Assembly (NCBI GenBank): GCA_903911455.1
Contig: CAIWDQ010000479.1
Span: forward strand, 1-13,710
Direction: 5' to 3'
Source of the DNA: an uncultured bacterium
GTDB lineage: Bacteria > Bacteroidota > Bacteroidia > Bacteroidales > JACABE01
DNA length: 13,710 nt
A model generated the notes under the pieces. It was not told the origin of the DNA. It worked only from the letters and a program-made list of their open reading frames with translations, and did not search any database. Positions 1 to 7,296 of the stretch are shown here, one piece after another. The stretch's first letter is position 1, and each line of letters starts with the position of its first letter. A program made the position numbers and the translations under genes.

Positions 1-198
1 ATTTAGTTCAATCATTGATTTGAATCACCCTAATTTATAATAACATATTCTAATGCCAAAATAATGCAATTGATCAATAAATGTTTATTCAAACTTGTTA
101 AATTCAAACAATAAATTATTTCCAATGATAATTTGAAAATAATATCGATACTATTTTACTCATTTATATTAGTTGCAAATTAGTTTTTTATTCTCACT

Positions 199-2085
199 TT
201 AAAAAATGAATGTATAGATTATCAATAAAGCTAAAATCAAACCTGTTAGTACAGCGAGTAGACCAAACACTCTCATAGCGATTTCCCATATAATTGGAGT
301 AGGTTTATGTACCTCAAACTCTTCTGTAATACCTTGTTCTTTATAACGTTCCCATTGTTCAGTACGTTCGTGTATCATTTCTTCTTCTGTCACTTGTCCA
401 TTGAAAATAACAAAGTCCATCGGGAACTTTTCAAAACGGAAGTGAGTATTGAAGAAATGTATTGTAAAGATAAAACCTACAGCTAATAAAGCCTCGTCAG
501 AATGAATGATTGTAGCAATGTTAAAGAACCAACCAGGAAGGAATTTACCAAAGAATTCAGGGAACCATAGAAGTAATCCACTAGAACCAATAACTGCTAC
601 TCCCCAGAATACTGCTAAGAAATCAAACTTTTCCCAATAAGTCCATTTATCAAATTTAGGTTTTGGTCCTTTAAAAAAGAACCAGTGAAACATTGCCTTG
701 ATATCACGAAAATCTTTACGATTAGGGAAAAGTGAATCGAAACCAAAAAGTCTTTGGAAAAAGCTTTGATTTGATATTTTTTTAGAAAAAAGAAAACGAA
801 TACTCATCACAAGAGCTACAAATAAATAGCCAAATGTTATGATGGCGCATATACGGTGAATGATACCGGCATTGTCGGTTCCACCATAAAAGTCCATCAA
901 AGCTTTGCCCCATCTAGAATTATTAAATTTCAAAGGCAAACCGGTTAAAGCCAATCCAAGGAAACTTGTAACAACAAAAAGGTGCATTACAATATGGTAA
1001 GTTTTAAAACGCCTGTAAACTTTCTGAATTTTTTCATTTCCTTTATTTTTAGGTGCAGAATTTGAGAATAATGCTTCATTGCGTGCTTGTTTCTTTTCGA
1101 TAAAACCACGGAATGCCCACAGTAATGAATGGATCCAGAAAAACAAAAAGACGCTAATCAACAATATGTTCATGCTTAAGGTAACCCAGAACAACATAGG
1201 AAACTTTTTATGATTAGTGGGTTCTGCATGAGCAATAAACTTAGAAAATCCTTTACTTGAGTTGTCGTGACATTGTTTGCATGTATTAGCTAAATTAGCT
1301 GCATTTACTGTTGAATTGCTCTCCTTTACAGGAAGAATATTATGTGCACTGTGGCAATCAGAACAACCTGCAACCTTTTCGGGATAACCGAGTCGGATGT
1401 TCTTACCATGATAACTTTCGAAATAGGTTTCAGGAGCAATCGTTGTCACTTTATTACGTTCCATCATTTTCGCATCAGCATGACATTTCATACATGCCTG
1501 AGTATGGAATGAACGTCCCTGAGCCTCGTTATCAATTTTATTAATAGCATGTAACCCATGACAATCAGTACAAGTAGGAGCATCATTATTTCCTTTTAAA
1601 AGCGCTTGATAGTGTATTGATTTAAAATAAGCTGATTGATTTTGATGACATTGCCCACATAATTTTGCAGTGGCAACTTTATTGTTTTTAATTGAAGTGA
1701 TATTATGAATATCTGAATGGCATTTTGCACAAGTTATAGGTAGACGTTGACCATTATGAATACTCTTTTCGTGTTCTTTAACCATTGAACTGTGGCAACT
1801 ACTACAATCCATCGGCTTATAAGAAACAATACATACCTTTTTCCCTAATATATCCTTTGCAAAAGGCTTTTTAGTTTCATCCTTTATGTGACATGCAGTA
1901 CATATAAGCGAATGATGAACAGAAGTATTATATAAATGAGTAGAAATGTTTTTTTCGTGACATGTAATACACTCCGAATTTGATGGTGCGAAAAAAGAAG
2001 AAGTTTGTGCCATCGCAACCGAAGTTACCAATCTAAAGATTAGTAAAAAGGTTAGTATTTTGAATGTTGAAGATAATTTATTCAT
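199..2085 (-). CDS. Nonaheme cytochrome c fused to membrane cytochrome b (quinol-linked electron transfer)
   Basis: A 628-residue fusion. Residues 1-26 are a signal peptide (likely cut after SVAMA). Nine CxxCH heme c sites follow, beginning near residues 39, 62, 94, 119, 143, 172, 198, 241 and 269. From about residue 296 to the end there are roughly six hydrophobic helices (about 296-324, 365-385, 407-430, 487-507, 525-545, 603-626) of cytochrome b561/formate-dehydrogenase-gamma type. H364, H368, H410, H528, H543 and H547 are candidate heme b ligands. The c-hemes should face outside the cytoplasmic membrane. By family logic the protein exchanges electrons between the quinone pool and exported redox partners. 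It is the last gene of the five-gene leftward operon, 15 bp after the YedE-rhodanese gene, so the octaheme protein encoded upstream is the obvious partner. Start is ATG. The fold class is secure; direction of electron flow and partner are inferred. Confidence 0.88.
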   Translation of the reverse strand: MNKLSSTFKILTFLLIFRLVTSVAMAQTSSFFAPSNSECITCHEKNISTHLYNTSVHHSLICTACHIKDETKKPFAKDILGKKVCIVSYKPMDCSSCHSSMVKEHEKSIHNGQRLPITCAKCHSDIHNITSIKNNKVATAKLCGQCHQNQSAYFKSIHYQALLKGNNDAPTCTDCHGLHAINKIDNEAQGRSFHTQACMKCHADAKMMERNKVTTIAPETYFESYHGKNIRLGYPEKVAGCSDCHSAHNILPVKESNSTVNAANLANTCKQCHDNSSKGFSKFIAHAEPTNHKKFPMLFWVTLSMNILLISVFLFFWIHSLLWAFRGFIEKKQARNEALFSNSAPKNKGNEKIQKVYRRFKTYHIVMHLFVVTSFLGLALTGLPLKFNNSRWGKALMDFYGGTDNAGIIHRICAIITFGYLFVALVMSIRFLFSKKISNQSFFQRLFGFDSLFPNRKDFRDIKAMFHWFFFKGPKPKFDKWTYWEKFDFLAVFWGVAVIGSSGLLLWFPEFFGKFLPGWFFNIATIIHSDEALLAVGFIFTIHFFNTHFRFEKFPMDFVIFNGQVTEEEMIHERTEQWERYKEQGITEEFEVHKPTPIIWEIAMRVFGLLAVLTGLILALLIIYTFIF

Positions 2086-2100
2086 AAGATTTAATAAAAT

Positions 2101-3297
2101 TTAGCTGCAAAGTCCTCCAGCACGTTTCTTAGAACCTATTTTGATTTTGGGTATATATGCGTCTTTAGGGAATAATTGAAGCACTTCTGCCGGAGGAGAA
2201 GCTAGATTGATATCCTTTTCGTGAATTTTTTTATCAGCAAAAAGTTTGTTCCAATCATGTAATCCGTTTTCGAGTATATACAAATTCACTACTCCCTGAA
2301 CTTTTAGATATTGCCATGCTTTGATAGAGATAGAATCGTTATCAGCTAACAATATCACAACACCCTGTGGTGGAAGCTGAGCTAGCGGAGCCACAAACTT
2401 AGCATTTAATAAGTCGTCCAGATTAACATTTTCTGAGCCTTTCAAATGAAAAGTTTCATAATCTTTATTAGAGCGTAGATCTAGAGTGATAAGTTTTATT
2501 GTAGATTCATTATTAGTTTTCACATATTCCAATGGATGAATAAAAACAGCTCTAGTTGCAAGCTGACCTGAATACTTACTTTCCATTATTTTCCATTTAC
2601 GAATTGGGTCAGGTTGTCCAACCGACCAAATCAATATTGCAACAGCAACCAACACAACAGCACCATAAAGATAAGGACGTTTTGTTATTTTCCATGACCA
2701 TGCTTTCCCTGTGTCTTTATATTTAAAAAATTCTTCCACTTTTTCAGCAATGTAAAACATCACTAAAGCAAATATTGTAACAATAAATACTGTTGCACCA
2801 ATTGATAATCCCAACCAATCTGAAACTAAATAACGATCGGTGAAAGAAGAATTCCAGAAAGTTTCAAAACTTGGTAAGGATTCACCAAACAAACCTGCAC
2901 CAACAATTGTACCAACAAGAAAGAATAGACCATCTATTTTAAAACTTGCTGTTGCCACAAGCGAAGTTCCGGGACAATAGCCACCAACAATAAAGCCAAC
3001 TCCCATTATAAGTCCTCCAACAATACCCGGCCAAAGAAAAGTTTGGTTAACGGCAAGTTGTGAAAAATCAAGCCAGCCAAGTCCTGCTGAAAGGAAAATC
3101 AAAAGGCAGGCTACTAAAATACCCGTAAACATAGTTTTTAATACGGTCATATTTTTAAAATAGAATTGAACAGCAAGTCGTCGTGAATCTCCAAATCCTG
3201 CCAATTCCAAAGCAATGCCGAATCCGGCACCAATCAAAACGAAAACCGCATATCCGCCAGATTTCCCAAGTTCTGTAATTATATCGATAGGTAACAT
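2101..3297 (-). CDS. YeeE/YedE-family sulfur-compound transporter with C-terminal degenerate rhodanese domain
   Basis: 398 residues. The N-terminal 230 residues form about six membrane helices with the YeeE/YedE signature GGYCPGTS (C108 is the conserved transport Cys; TsuA/YeeE relatives import thiosulfate). A rhodanese-like domain spans about 250-353 (LDLRSNKDYETFHLKGSENV matches the DVR..EY..GHI..A pattern). However, its active-site loop reads VVILLADNDSIS, with no Cys where active rhodaneses have CxxGxR, so it cannot form the usual persulfide. The positively charged loop at 192-208 before the last helix implies that the rhodanese domain lies outside the cytoplasm. The chain ends KKRAGGLCS, leaving a lone penultimate Cys. 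The start ATG is preceded by AAAAGGAG, unusual for this phylum. It is paired with the smaller YedE gene 22 bp upstream. Confidence 0.88.
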   Translation of the reverse strand: MLPIDIITELGKSGGYAVFVLIGAGFGIALELAGFGDSRRLAVQFYFKNMTVLKTMFTGILVACLLIFLSAGLGWLDFSQLAVNQTFLWPGIVGGLIMGVGFIVGGYCPGTSLVATASFKIDGLFFLVGTIVGAGLFGESLPSFETFWNSSFTDRYLVSDWLGLSIGATVFIVTIFALVMFYIAEKVEEFFKYKDTGKAWSWKITKRPYLYGAVVLVAVAILIWSVGQPDPIRKWKIMESKYSGQLATRAVFIHPLEYVKTNNESTIKLITLDLRSNKDYETFHLKGSENVNLDDLLNAKFVAPLAQLPPQGVVILLADNDSISIKAWQYLKVQGVVNLYILENGLHDWNKLFADKKIHEKDINLASPPAEVLQLFPKDAYIPKIKIGSKKRAGGLCS

Positions 3298-3306
3298 AGT
3301 AATTTT

Positions 3307-3314
3307 CTCCTTTT
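3307..3314 (-). promoter_or_regulatory. Strong Shine-Dalgarno sequence of the YedE-rhodanese gene
   Basis: On the minus strand the sequence reads AAAAGGAG, nine bases before the ATG at 3297. Other genes in the window have only A-rich leaders, as is usual in Bacteroidota, so this site stands out and supports the chosen start. Confidence 0.5.
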
Positions 3315-3319
3315 ATTAA

Positions 3320-3841
3320 TTAATCATTCCAAAGACGACGTACAAAATATGCAACTGCATAGCCTCCAATAAATACACTGAACATAAATGCCCAGCTTCC
3401 AAGTGAAAGAACTGCACCACCTGATAATGCTTGCCCTGAGGTACATCCACGTGCAAAGCGAGCACCATATCCCATTATAATCCCTCCTAAAAGAGCAAAG
3501 ATAAGACGTTGTGTGTTTGATATTCTAGAGCCTTTGAATATTTCTATTTTCAATCGGCCATTATACCATGCTGAAAGCAATCCGCCAACAAATGTTCCAA
3601 TTAACAGATACATGCTGGGATGATCCAAAGCATTGCGATTACCTGCTCCCATGGCAGCAAAAGTACCTACACGGTCAACATGTGCTGACCAAAATAATTT
3701 GGTAATAGCAACATGAATGCGACTAATTGCTCCAGATGCTCCCAAACCACTATGAGTTAAAGCAAAAGCAGCAAAAAGAACAAACCCGAGAATGGTTCCG
3801 GCAAAATATGGATTCTTAAATTTGTTTGGTATTTTTTTCAT
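3320..3841 (-). CDS. YeeE/YedE-family half transporter subunit
   Basis: 173 residues with four to five hydrophobic helices. The family motif appears as GYGARFARGCTSGQALSGGA, where the Cys is the position used for relaying sulfur compounds in YeeE-type proteins. Small YeeE/YedE proteins are commonly encoded in pairs, each supplying half of a transporter; here the second copy is the larger gene 22 bp downstream. A conserved Cys in each (C108 in the partner, this GCTSG Cys here) would line the pathway. It lies 24 bp after the octaheme cytochrome gene in the same operon, which suggests that uptake of thiosulfate, or of sulfur released by the cytochrome system, is its role. The specific substrate is inferred from the family, not shown here. 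ATG start. Confidence 0.87.
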   Translation of the reverse strand: MKKIPNKFKNPYFAGTILGFVLFAAFALTHSGLGASGAISRIHVAITKLFWSAHVDRVGTFAAMGAGNRNALDHPSMYLLIGTFVGGLLSAWYNGRLKIEIFKGSRISNTQRLIFALLGGIIMGYGARFARGCTSGQALSGGAVLSLGSWAFMFSVFIGGYAVAYFVRRLWND

Positions 3842-3865
3842 TATACAATTTCTTTAATATTGTGA

Positions 3866-5302
3866 TTATTTATTTACTACCTGAACTGGATCACGATCAT
3901 ACCCAAGTTCTTTCCAATTAAAACGGCCTCCTTTTGAATGACACTGCTTACAAGTCAAAGCATTTTTCTTTGTTGTAACCATATGGGTAATGGGCCAATA
4001 CATTTTTGTTTGTGTAAAACCATACTTTCCACTATAAAGTAAACCATTTAGTTCTGCACCTTTCTTAATAGCATAAGCCCAGTCAAACTTAGTCCAGTAA
4101 CCACCTTCTCCACTTGTTAAAGGAGGTATAATTATGTTATTAATCAGATCATAGGGTTGGTTGGCATGATGTACTTTAAATGGCCATATTTTTGCTTTTG
4201 GATCTTTGCGTGAACCTATTGGACGATTCATATTATGTTCAACTTCTGAGTCGAGTTTATCTCCAATTACATAACGATCCATCATTCCTGTATACCAAGC
4301 ATAAGTAGGCACAACATCTTCTTCATAATGGAATTCACCTTTAATTTTAAGATATTCATGTGGGTTATCTTTTCTAGTTGAATCACCTGCTTTCGACCAG
4401 TCCCAGGTCATTTTGGTAGGATATTTTCTTGCAAACTCAGGAATATGGCAGGTCTGACAAGCAATCCTTTCTGCGTGCTCATTAAGTCGATGGTCTTTAT
4501 GTGGTTTCTCAGTATGACAATTTTCACATCCAAACCTAACTGCTTTAGTCTTTTCAGTATAAGTGGTATTCAGTTTACCTGAGATAACATGATTATGTGT
4601 TTTATGGCAGTCAATACATTGAAAATTGAGCTTCCCCATATGAAAATCAAGTTCCTTATTTGCATTTAACAATGATTCGTCAAGGTCGCCATGTTTTACA
4701 CCCATTCCACCACCACCATTGAAATGACAAATACCACAGTTTTCACGATAAGGGCGACGTACACTACTGGCAACCACACGCAAATTAACATTTTTATTAG
4801 GCATACCTAGTTTTGTTTTCGAGTAGGTTCCTGAACCATCATGGCAAACTATACAATCCACATTTTCTTCTTTTGTGAAGTCAAAATTCTTATCTGCCCA
4901 ACCGTAACCTGCATGGCATATAACACATGAACCCCAGTTACCTACAACACTAATACAAAAGTTATTTACCTGATTTCGCTTCCCTAAAAGAATGCTTTTC
5001 CCATTTCTAACTGCATCACCACTAATCCATGTCCAATGCGAAGTTTGCATTAATTCCTTTGCACTATTAGTATGACATTTTATACACATACGTGTAACTT
5101 TTTGTGGTGAATCAATTGAGTCTTTAAAATAAGCACTGTGATCTAAGTGAGGCATTAAGCGTCCGGTAAGTGGATTATCTGGAATCTGTCCCGATTCCTT
5201 TTTTGATTTGGCCCCATTGTTGCACGAAGTCGCTATTATTATCAACAATAGCGCTATTCCGATAAGGCGAAGTGAATAAATCTTTGATATAAAAATTCTC
5301 AT
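3866..5302 (-). CDS. Octaheme c-type cytochrome, tetrathionate reductase (OTR) family, lipoprotein
   Basis: 478 residues with eight CxxCH motifs starting near residues 73, 126, 150, 189, 229, 259, 282 and 451. The spacing, with a long heme-free stretch of about 165 residues before the last heme, and segments such as GNWGSCVICHAGYGW and VDCIVCHDGSGTYSK, match the octaheme tetrathionate reductase family known from Shewanella. The N-terminus is a lipoprotein signal (hydrophobic run, then IIIATSC with C27 as the lipidated Cys), so the enzyme is probably anchored to an extracytoplasmic membrane face. OTR proteins reduce tetrathionate in vitro, and also nitrite and hydroxylamine, so the physiological substrate is not certain. 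The sulfur genes on both sides (DsrE, two YedE) favour a sulfur oxyanion. It is the second gene of the operon, 16 bp after dsrE-like. Electrons would come from the nonaheme-cyt b protein. Confidence 0.85.
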   Translation of the reverse strand: MRIFISKIYSLRLIGIALLLIIIATSCNNGAKSKKESGQIPDNPLTGRLMPHLDHSAYFKDSIDSPQKVTRMCIKCHTNSAKELMQTSHWTWISGDAVRNGKSILLGKRNQVNNFCISVVGNWGSCVICHAGYGWADKNFDFTKEENVDCIVCHDGSGTYSKTKLGMPNKNVNLRVVASSVRRPYRENCGICHFNGGGGMGVKHGDLDESLLNANKELDFHMGKLNFQCIDCHKTHNHVISGKLNTTYTEKTKAVRFGCENCHTEKPHKDHRLNEHAERIACQTCHIPEFARKYPTKMTWDWSKAGDSTRKDNPHEYLKIKGEFHYEEDVVPTYAWYTGMMDRYVIGDKLDSEVEHNMNRPIGSRKDPKAKIWPFKVHHANQPYDLINNIIIPPLTSGEGGYWTKFDWAYAIKKGAELNGLLYSGKYGFTQTKMYWPITHMVTTKKNALTCKQCHSKGGRFNWKELGYDRDPVQVVNK

Positions 5303-5318
5303 AATTTATTTAAACTGT

Positions 5319-5687
5319 TTAATACGTTACAACCGATTTTGCTGAGAGTATTTCTGCAACTACATTACTTGCATCAATAATTTGTGAACCTACTACTAAG
5401 TCTTCACTTGTTATTTCTCTAGATTCAAGACAAGAAGTACAAACATTCAAAACTCCCCATTCATTTATATACGAATCCATTAAATTTTTTAGAGGCAATA
5501 AATCTTTTGCTATAATAGTTTCAGCTACACCTTTTTTAGCCAATTCTACTGCTGAGGATTGAAGAATAATAACTGCATTTATATTATTAGCCTGAGCTGC
5601 TGTAGCCAAAACAAAAGGAAGAGTTGCCTTTTCTGGGTTTTCTGGTCCAATTGTACATATAATAATAAGTTTTTCAATTTCAGCCAT
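5319..5687 (-). CDS. DsrE-family sulfur-relay protein
   Basis: 122 residues from the ATG at 5687. A Rossmann-like DsrE fold is indicated by IIICTIGPENPEKATLPFVL near the N-terminus, the alternating hydrophobic strands, and VCTSCLESREI with C83 and C86, the region where DsrE-like proteins carry their sulfur-binding Cys. C11 is a further Cys. Such cytosolic proteins accept or donate sulfane sulfur. The reading frame is open upstream to a TTG at 5714, but that codon lies within the likely promoter -7 element, so the ATG at 5687 is preferred (another in-frame ATG lies at 5699). It is the first gene of the leftward operon and would couple YedE-mediated uptake to cytoplasmic sulfur handling. Family assignment is good; the partner is inferred. 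Confidence 0.8.
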   Translation of the reverse strand: MAEIEKLIIICTIGPENPEKATLPFVLATAAQANNINAVIILQSSAVELAKKGVAETIIAKDLLPLKNLMDSYINEWGVLNVCTSCLESREITSEDLVVGSQIIDASNVVAEILSAKSVVTY

Positions 5688-5711
5688 AATTATTTGCATT
5701 AAAATTCTGTG

Positions 5712-5719
5712 CAAAATTA
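5712..5719 (-). promoter_or_regulatory. -7 promoter element of the sulfur/cytochrome operon
   Basis: The minus strand reads TAATTTTG, a perfect match to the Bacteroidota -7 consensus TAnnTTTG, 24 bases before the ATG at 5687. No good -33 TTTG is visible at the right distance, which suggests dependence on an activator. Confidence 0.5.
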
Positions 5720-5768
5720 TAGCTTAGTAAATTGTAATATATAAAAATGCTTGTGCGGTTTTGTAAAT

Positions 5769-5794
5769 AAAAATGTGATATAACGCACATTTTT
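5769..5794. promoter_or_regulatory. CRP-like operator dyad between the divergent dsrE-like and regulator genes
   Basis: A perfect 9-bp inverted repeat (AAAAATGTG at 5769-5777 and CACATTTTT at 5786-5794) with an 8-bp centre. Its core reads TGTGA-N6-GCACA, one base from the CRP-type TGTGA-N6-TCACA. It is centred at 5781.5, directly upstream of the rightward -7 element, and lies between two divergently transcribed units. A Crp/Fnr-type protein is the natural ligand, and two are encoded next door. Confidence 0.5.
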
Positions 5795-5797
5795 TCT

Positions 5798-5805
5798 TAC
5801 TTTTG
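5798..5805 (+). promoter_or_regulatory. -7 promoter element of the first Crp/Fnr regulator
   Basis: TACTTTTG matches TAnnTTTG and lies 28 bases before the ATG at 5834. The -33 region is occupied by the CRP-like dyad, so a protein bound there could block or replace the -33 contact. Confidence 0.5.
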
Positions 5806-5833
5806 CAATCAAAATCATTTAATAAAAAACAAA

Positions 5834-6514
5834 ATGAATAAATCAATCTGTCAACTATGTAGCTTAAAGTCCTCTGCAGCCGAAATGTTAAGTGATAAAG
5901 AGATTTGTATATTAGGTGAAAACTGTGCAGAAACTCATTACAACCCCGGTGATATAATTATCAAACAAGATGCACATTCAACTAATGTGGTTTATCTTAA
6001 ATCCGGTTTGGTAAAGATTCATATTGATGGAATTATTAAAGATAAAATCATTAAAATAACAAAGGCTCCTGCATATCTTTGTCTTCCCAGTAATTTTGGT
6101 GATAAGATAAATCATTTTTCTGCAACTGCTCTCGAGCCAACTACTGTTTGTTTTATTAATCTTGATGTGTTTAAAAAGTTTATTTATGAAAATGGTGATT
6201 TTGCTTATCAGATTATATTAGATATGAGCAAAAACGAACTTGAGAATTTTCATAATTGTCTTAATAATGCTCAAAAACAAAACATAGGAAGAGTGGCTGA
6301 TGTAATATTATTCTTTGCTAATACTATTTACAATTCTAATACTTTTAGGTTACCGGTTACCCGTGAAGAATTAGCAGCTCTGGCAGGTATTACCCGCGAA
6401 AGTGTCAGTCGTATACTAACTGAATTCAATAATGATAAAATACTGGAAGTAAATGGTCGTCAGATTACTATTCTAAACGAAAAACTTTTAATACAGATAA
6501 GTGAAAAAGGATAA
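5834..6514 (+). CDS. Crp/Fnr-family transcriptional regulator with FNR-type recognition helix
   Basis: 226 residues: a cyclic-nucleotide-binding-like beta-barrel (about 20-120), a dimerisation helix (about 120-160) and a winged helix (about 165-225). The recognition helix reads GITRESVSRIL. E189, S192 and R193 correspond to the E-x-x-S-R residues with which FNR contacts TTGA half sites. The N-terminus has C6-x2-C9 plus C25 and C31, with C83 and C106 in the barrel. The CxxC resembles the start of FNR proteins that hold an oxygen-sensitive iron-sulfur cluster, but the spacing differs from E. coli FNR, so a cluster is only possible. It is divergent from the sulfur/cytochrome operon and convergent with the second regulator. 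Two TTGA-N6-TCAA sites lie at 7275-7310. Family certain; signal unknown. Confidence 0.9.
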   Translation: MNKSICQLCSLKSSAAEMLSDKEICILGENCAETHYNPGDIIIKQDAHSTNVVYLKSGLVKIHIDGIIKDKIIKITKAPAYLCLPSNFGDKINHFSATALEPTTVCFINLDVFKKFIYENGDFAYQIILDMSKNELENFHNCLNNAQKQNIGRVADVILFFANTIYNSNTFRLPVTREELAALAGITRESVSRILTEFNNDKILEVNGRQITILNEKLLIQISEKG

Positions 6515-6537
6515 ATGATTAAAAAATTCTATCCTTT
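6506..6537. terminator. Possible bidirectional terminator between the convergent regulators
   Basis: AAAGGATA (6506-6513) pairs with TATCCTTT (6530-6537) around a 16-base A/T-rich loop, with a short T-rich run on each outgoing strand. The stem includes both stop codons. The two proteins have similar C-termini (ISEKG and ISKKG), which alone could create this inverted repeat, and the stem is AT-rich, so the call is weak. Confidence 0.3.
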
Positions 6538-7224
6538 CTTACTAATCTCATGTAACGAATTGTAATCTATCAAAAGAATATCTTTCTCATGAAGTTCAAT
6601 TAATTTGTCTTTCTCAAATGATTTAAGAAGTTTAACTGCACTCTCAGTAGATATACCGGCAAATTCGGCTATATCTTTTCTGGAGAGTATCTGAAATATT
6701 TCAGGAAATTCTTTTTTAAGGGAGTCTATATATAATAAGGTATCAGCAATACGTCCGTTCATTTGTTTATACAGTATATTACGCATAACTTCAAAAAGAT
6801 TTGTATTCTGCTCGCAATATCTTTTAATAATATTAAAGCCAAACATACCATTTTGTTTTATAACGCCGGCAATAGATTCTTTTTCTATCAAATAAACCTG
6901 ACAATCAGACAAGGCTATTGAAGAATAATTAAACTTATTTGAAGTAAATACAGCCGATAGTCCAATAAATTCACCTGGTTTAATAATTCTTAAGTTAAAA
7001 TTCTTAGAACTATCTCCCTCAATATATTGTTTTGCTATACCATTAATTAAAAACAATACATAAGAGGCAAAAGCACCTTGTTTAGTAAGGTTGTCACCTT
7101 TGCGAAATAATATTTGTGTTTTACCTGCTTGCACAAGTTCCGCTTCCTCCTTTGATAACATTTGGAAACAGGGAGCGTCGATATTACAAATAAATTCCTG
7201 ATCAGTTTCTAAGATAGTTTTCAT
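6529..7224 (-). CDS. Crp/Fnr-family transcriptional regulator, atypical recognition helix
   Basis: 231 residues from the ATG at 7224. It has an N-terminal cyclic-nucleotide-binding-like barrel (about 20-125, including IKPGEFIGLSAVF), a dimer helix and a winged helix (about 155-225). The recognition helix reads GISTESAVKLL: E194 is kept, but the positions matching FNR S212/R213 are V197 and K198, so its DNA target should differ from that of the other regulator. C13 and C19 lie at the N-terminus. The frame stays open to a TTG at 7251, but this falls inside the promoter -7 element, so the downstream ATG is chosen. Upstream lie two tandem FNR-type boxes, positioned suitably for activation of this gene. 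It is divergent from the thioredoxin/radical SAM operon. The signal sensed cannot be inferred. Confidence 0.88.
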   Translation of the reverse strand: MKTILETDQEFICNIDAPCFQMLSKEEAELVQAGKTQILFRKGDNLTKQGAFASYVLFLINGIAKQYIEGDSSKNFNLRIIKPGEFIGLSAVFTSNKFNYSSIALSDCQVYLIEKESIAGVIKQNGMFGFNIIKRYCEQNTNLFEVMRNILYKQMNGRIADTLLYIDSLKKEFPEIFQILSRKDIAEFAGISTESAVKLLKSFEKDKLIELHEKDILLIDYNSLHEISKKG

Positions 7225-7248
7225 GCAATTATAAGATATATGAGTTTG

Positions 7249-7256
7249 CAAAGATA
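7249..7256 (-). promoter_or_regulatory. -7 promoter element of the second Crp/Fnr regulator
   Basis: The minus strand reads TATCTTTG, matching TAnnTTTG, 24 bases before the ATG at 7224. It overlaps the alternative TTG start and so argues against that start. Confidence 0.5.
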
Positions 7257-7274
7257 CTTATTTTCATTCAAAGA

Positions 7275-7288
7275 TTGACTTACCTCAA
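7275..7288. promoter_or_regulatory. FNR-type operator, site 1 (TTGA-N6-TCAA)
   Basis: TTGACTTACCTCAA is a perfect TTGA-N6-TCAA dyad. Its centre (7281.5) is about 37-40 bp upstream of the expected start of the leftward regulator transcript, near the class II activator position. The regulator encoded at 5834-6514 has the E-x-x-S-R residues expected to read TTGA. Confidence 0.6.
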
Positions 7289-7296
7289 TAAATAAG

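Noticed and set aside
15..28. TTGA-N6-TCAC sequence near the left edge, considered as an FNR box
   Set aside because: One half site is imperfect, no promoter or gene start can be linked to it, and such matches are frequent in AT-rich DNA.
1311..1544. Open frame of 77 codons on the plus strand
   Set aside because: Lies antisense within the heme-rich part of the cytochrome c/b gene, encodes no recognisable domain and has no promoter.
3866..5302. Octaheme protein considered as hydroxylamine oxidoreductase or octaheme nitrite reductase
   Set aside because: Heme spacing, the long gap before the last heme and the GNWGSCVICHAGYGW region match the OTR family better, and the neighbours are sulfur genes.
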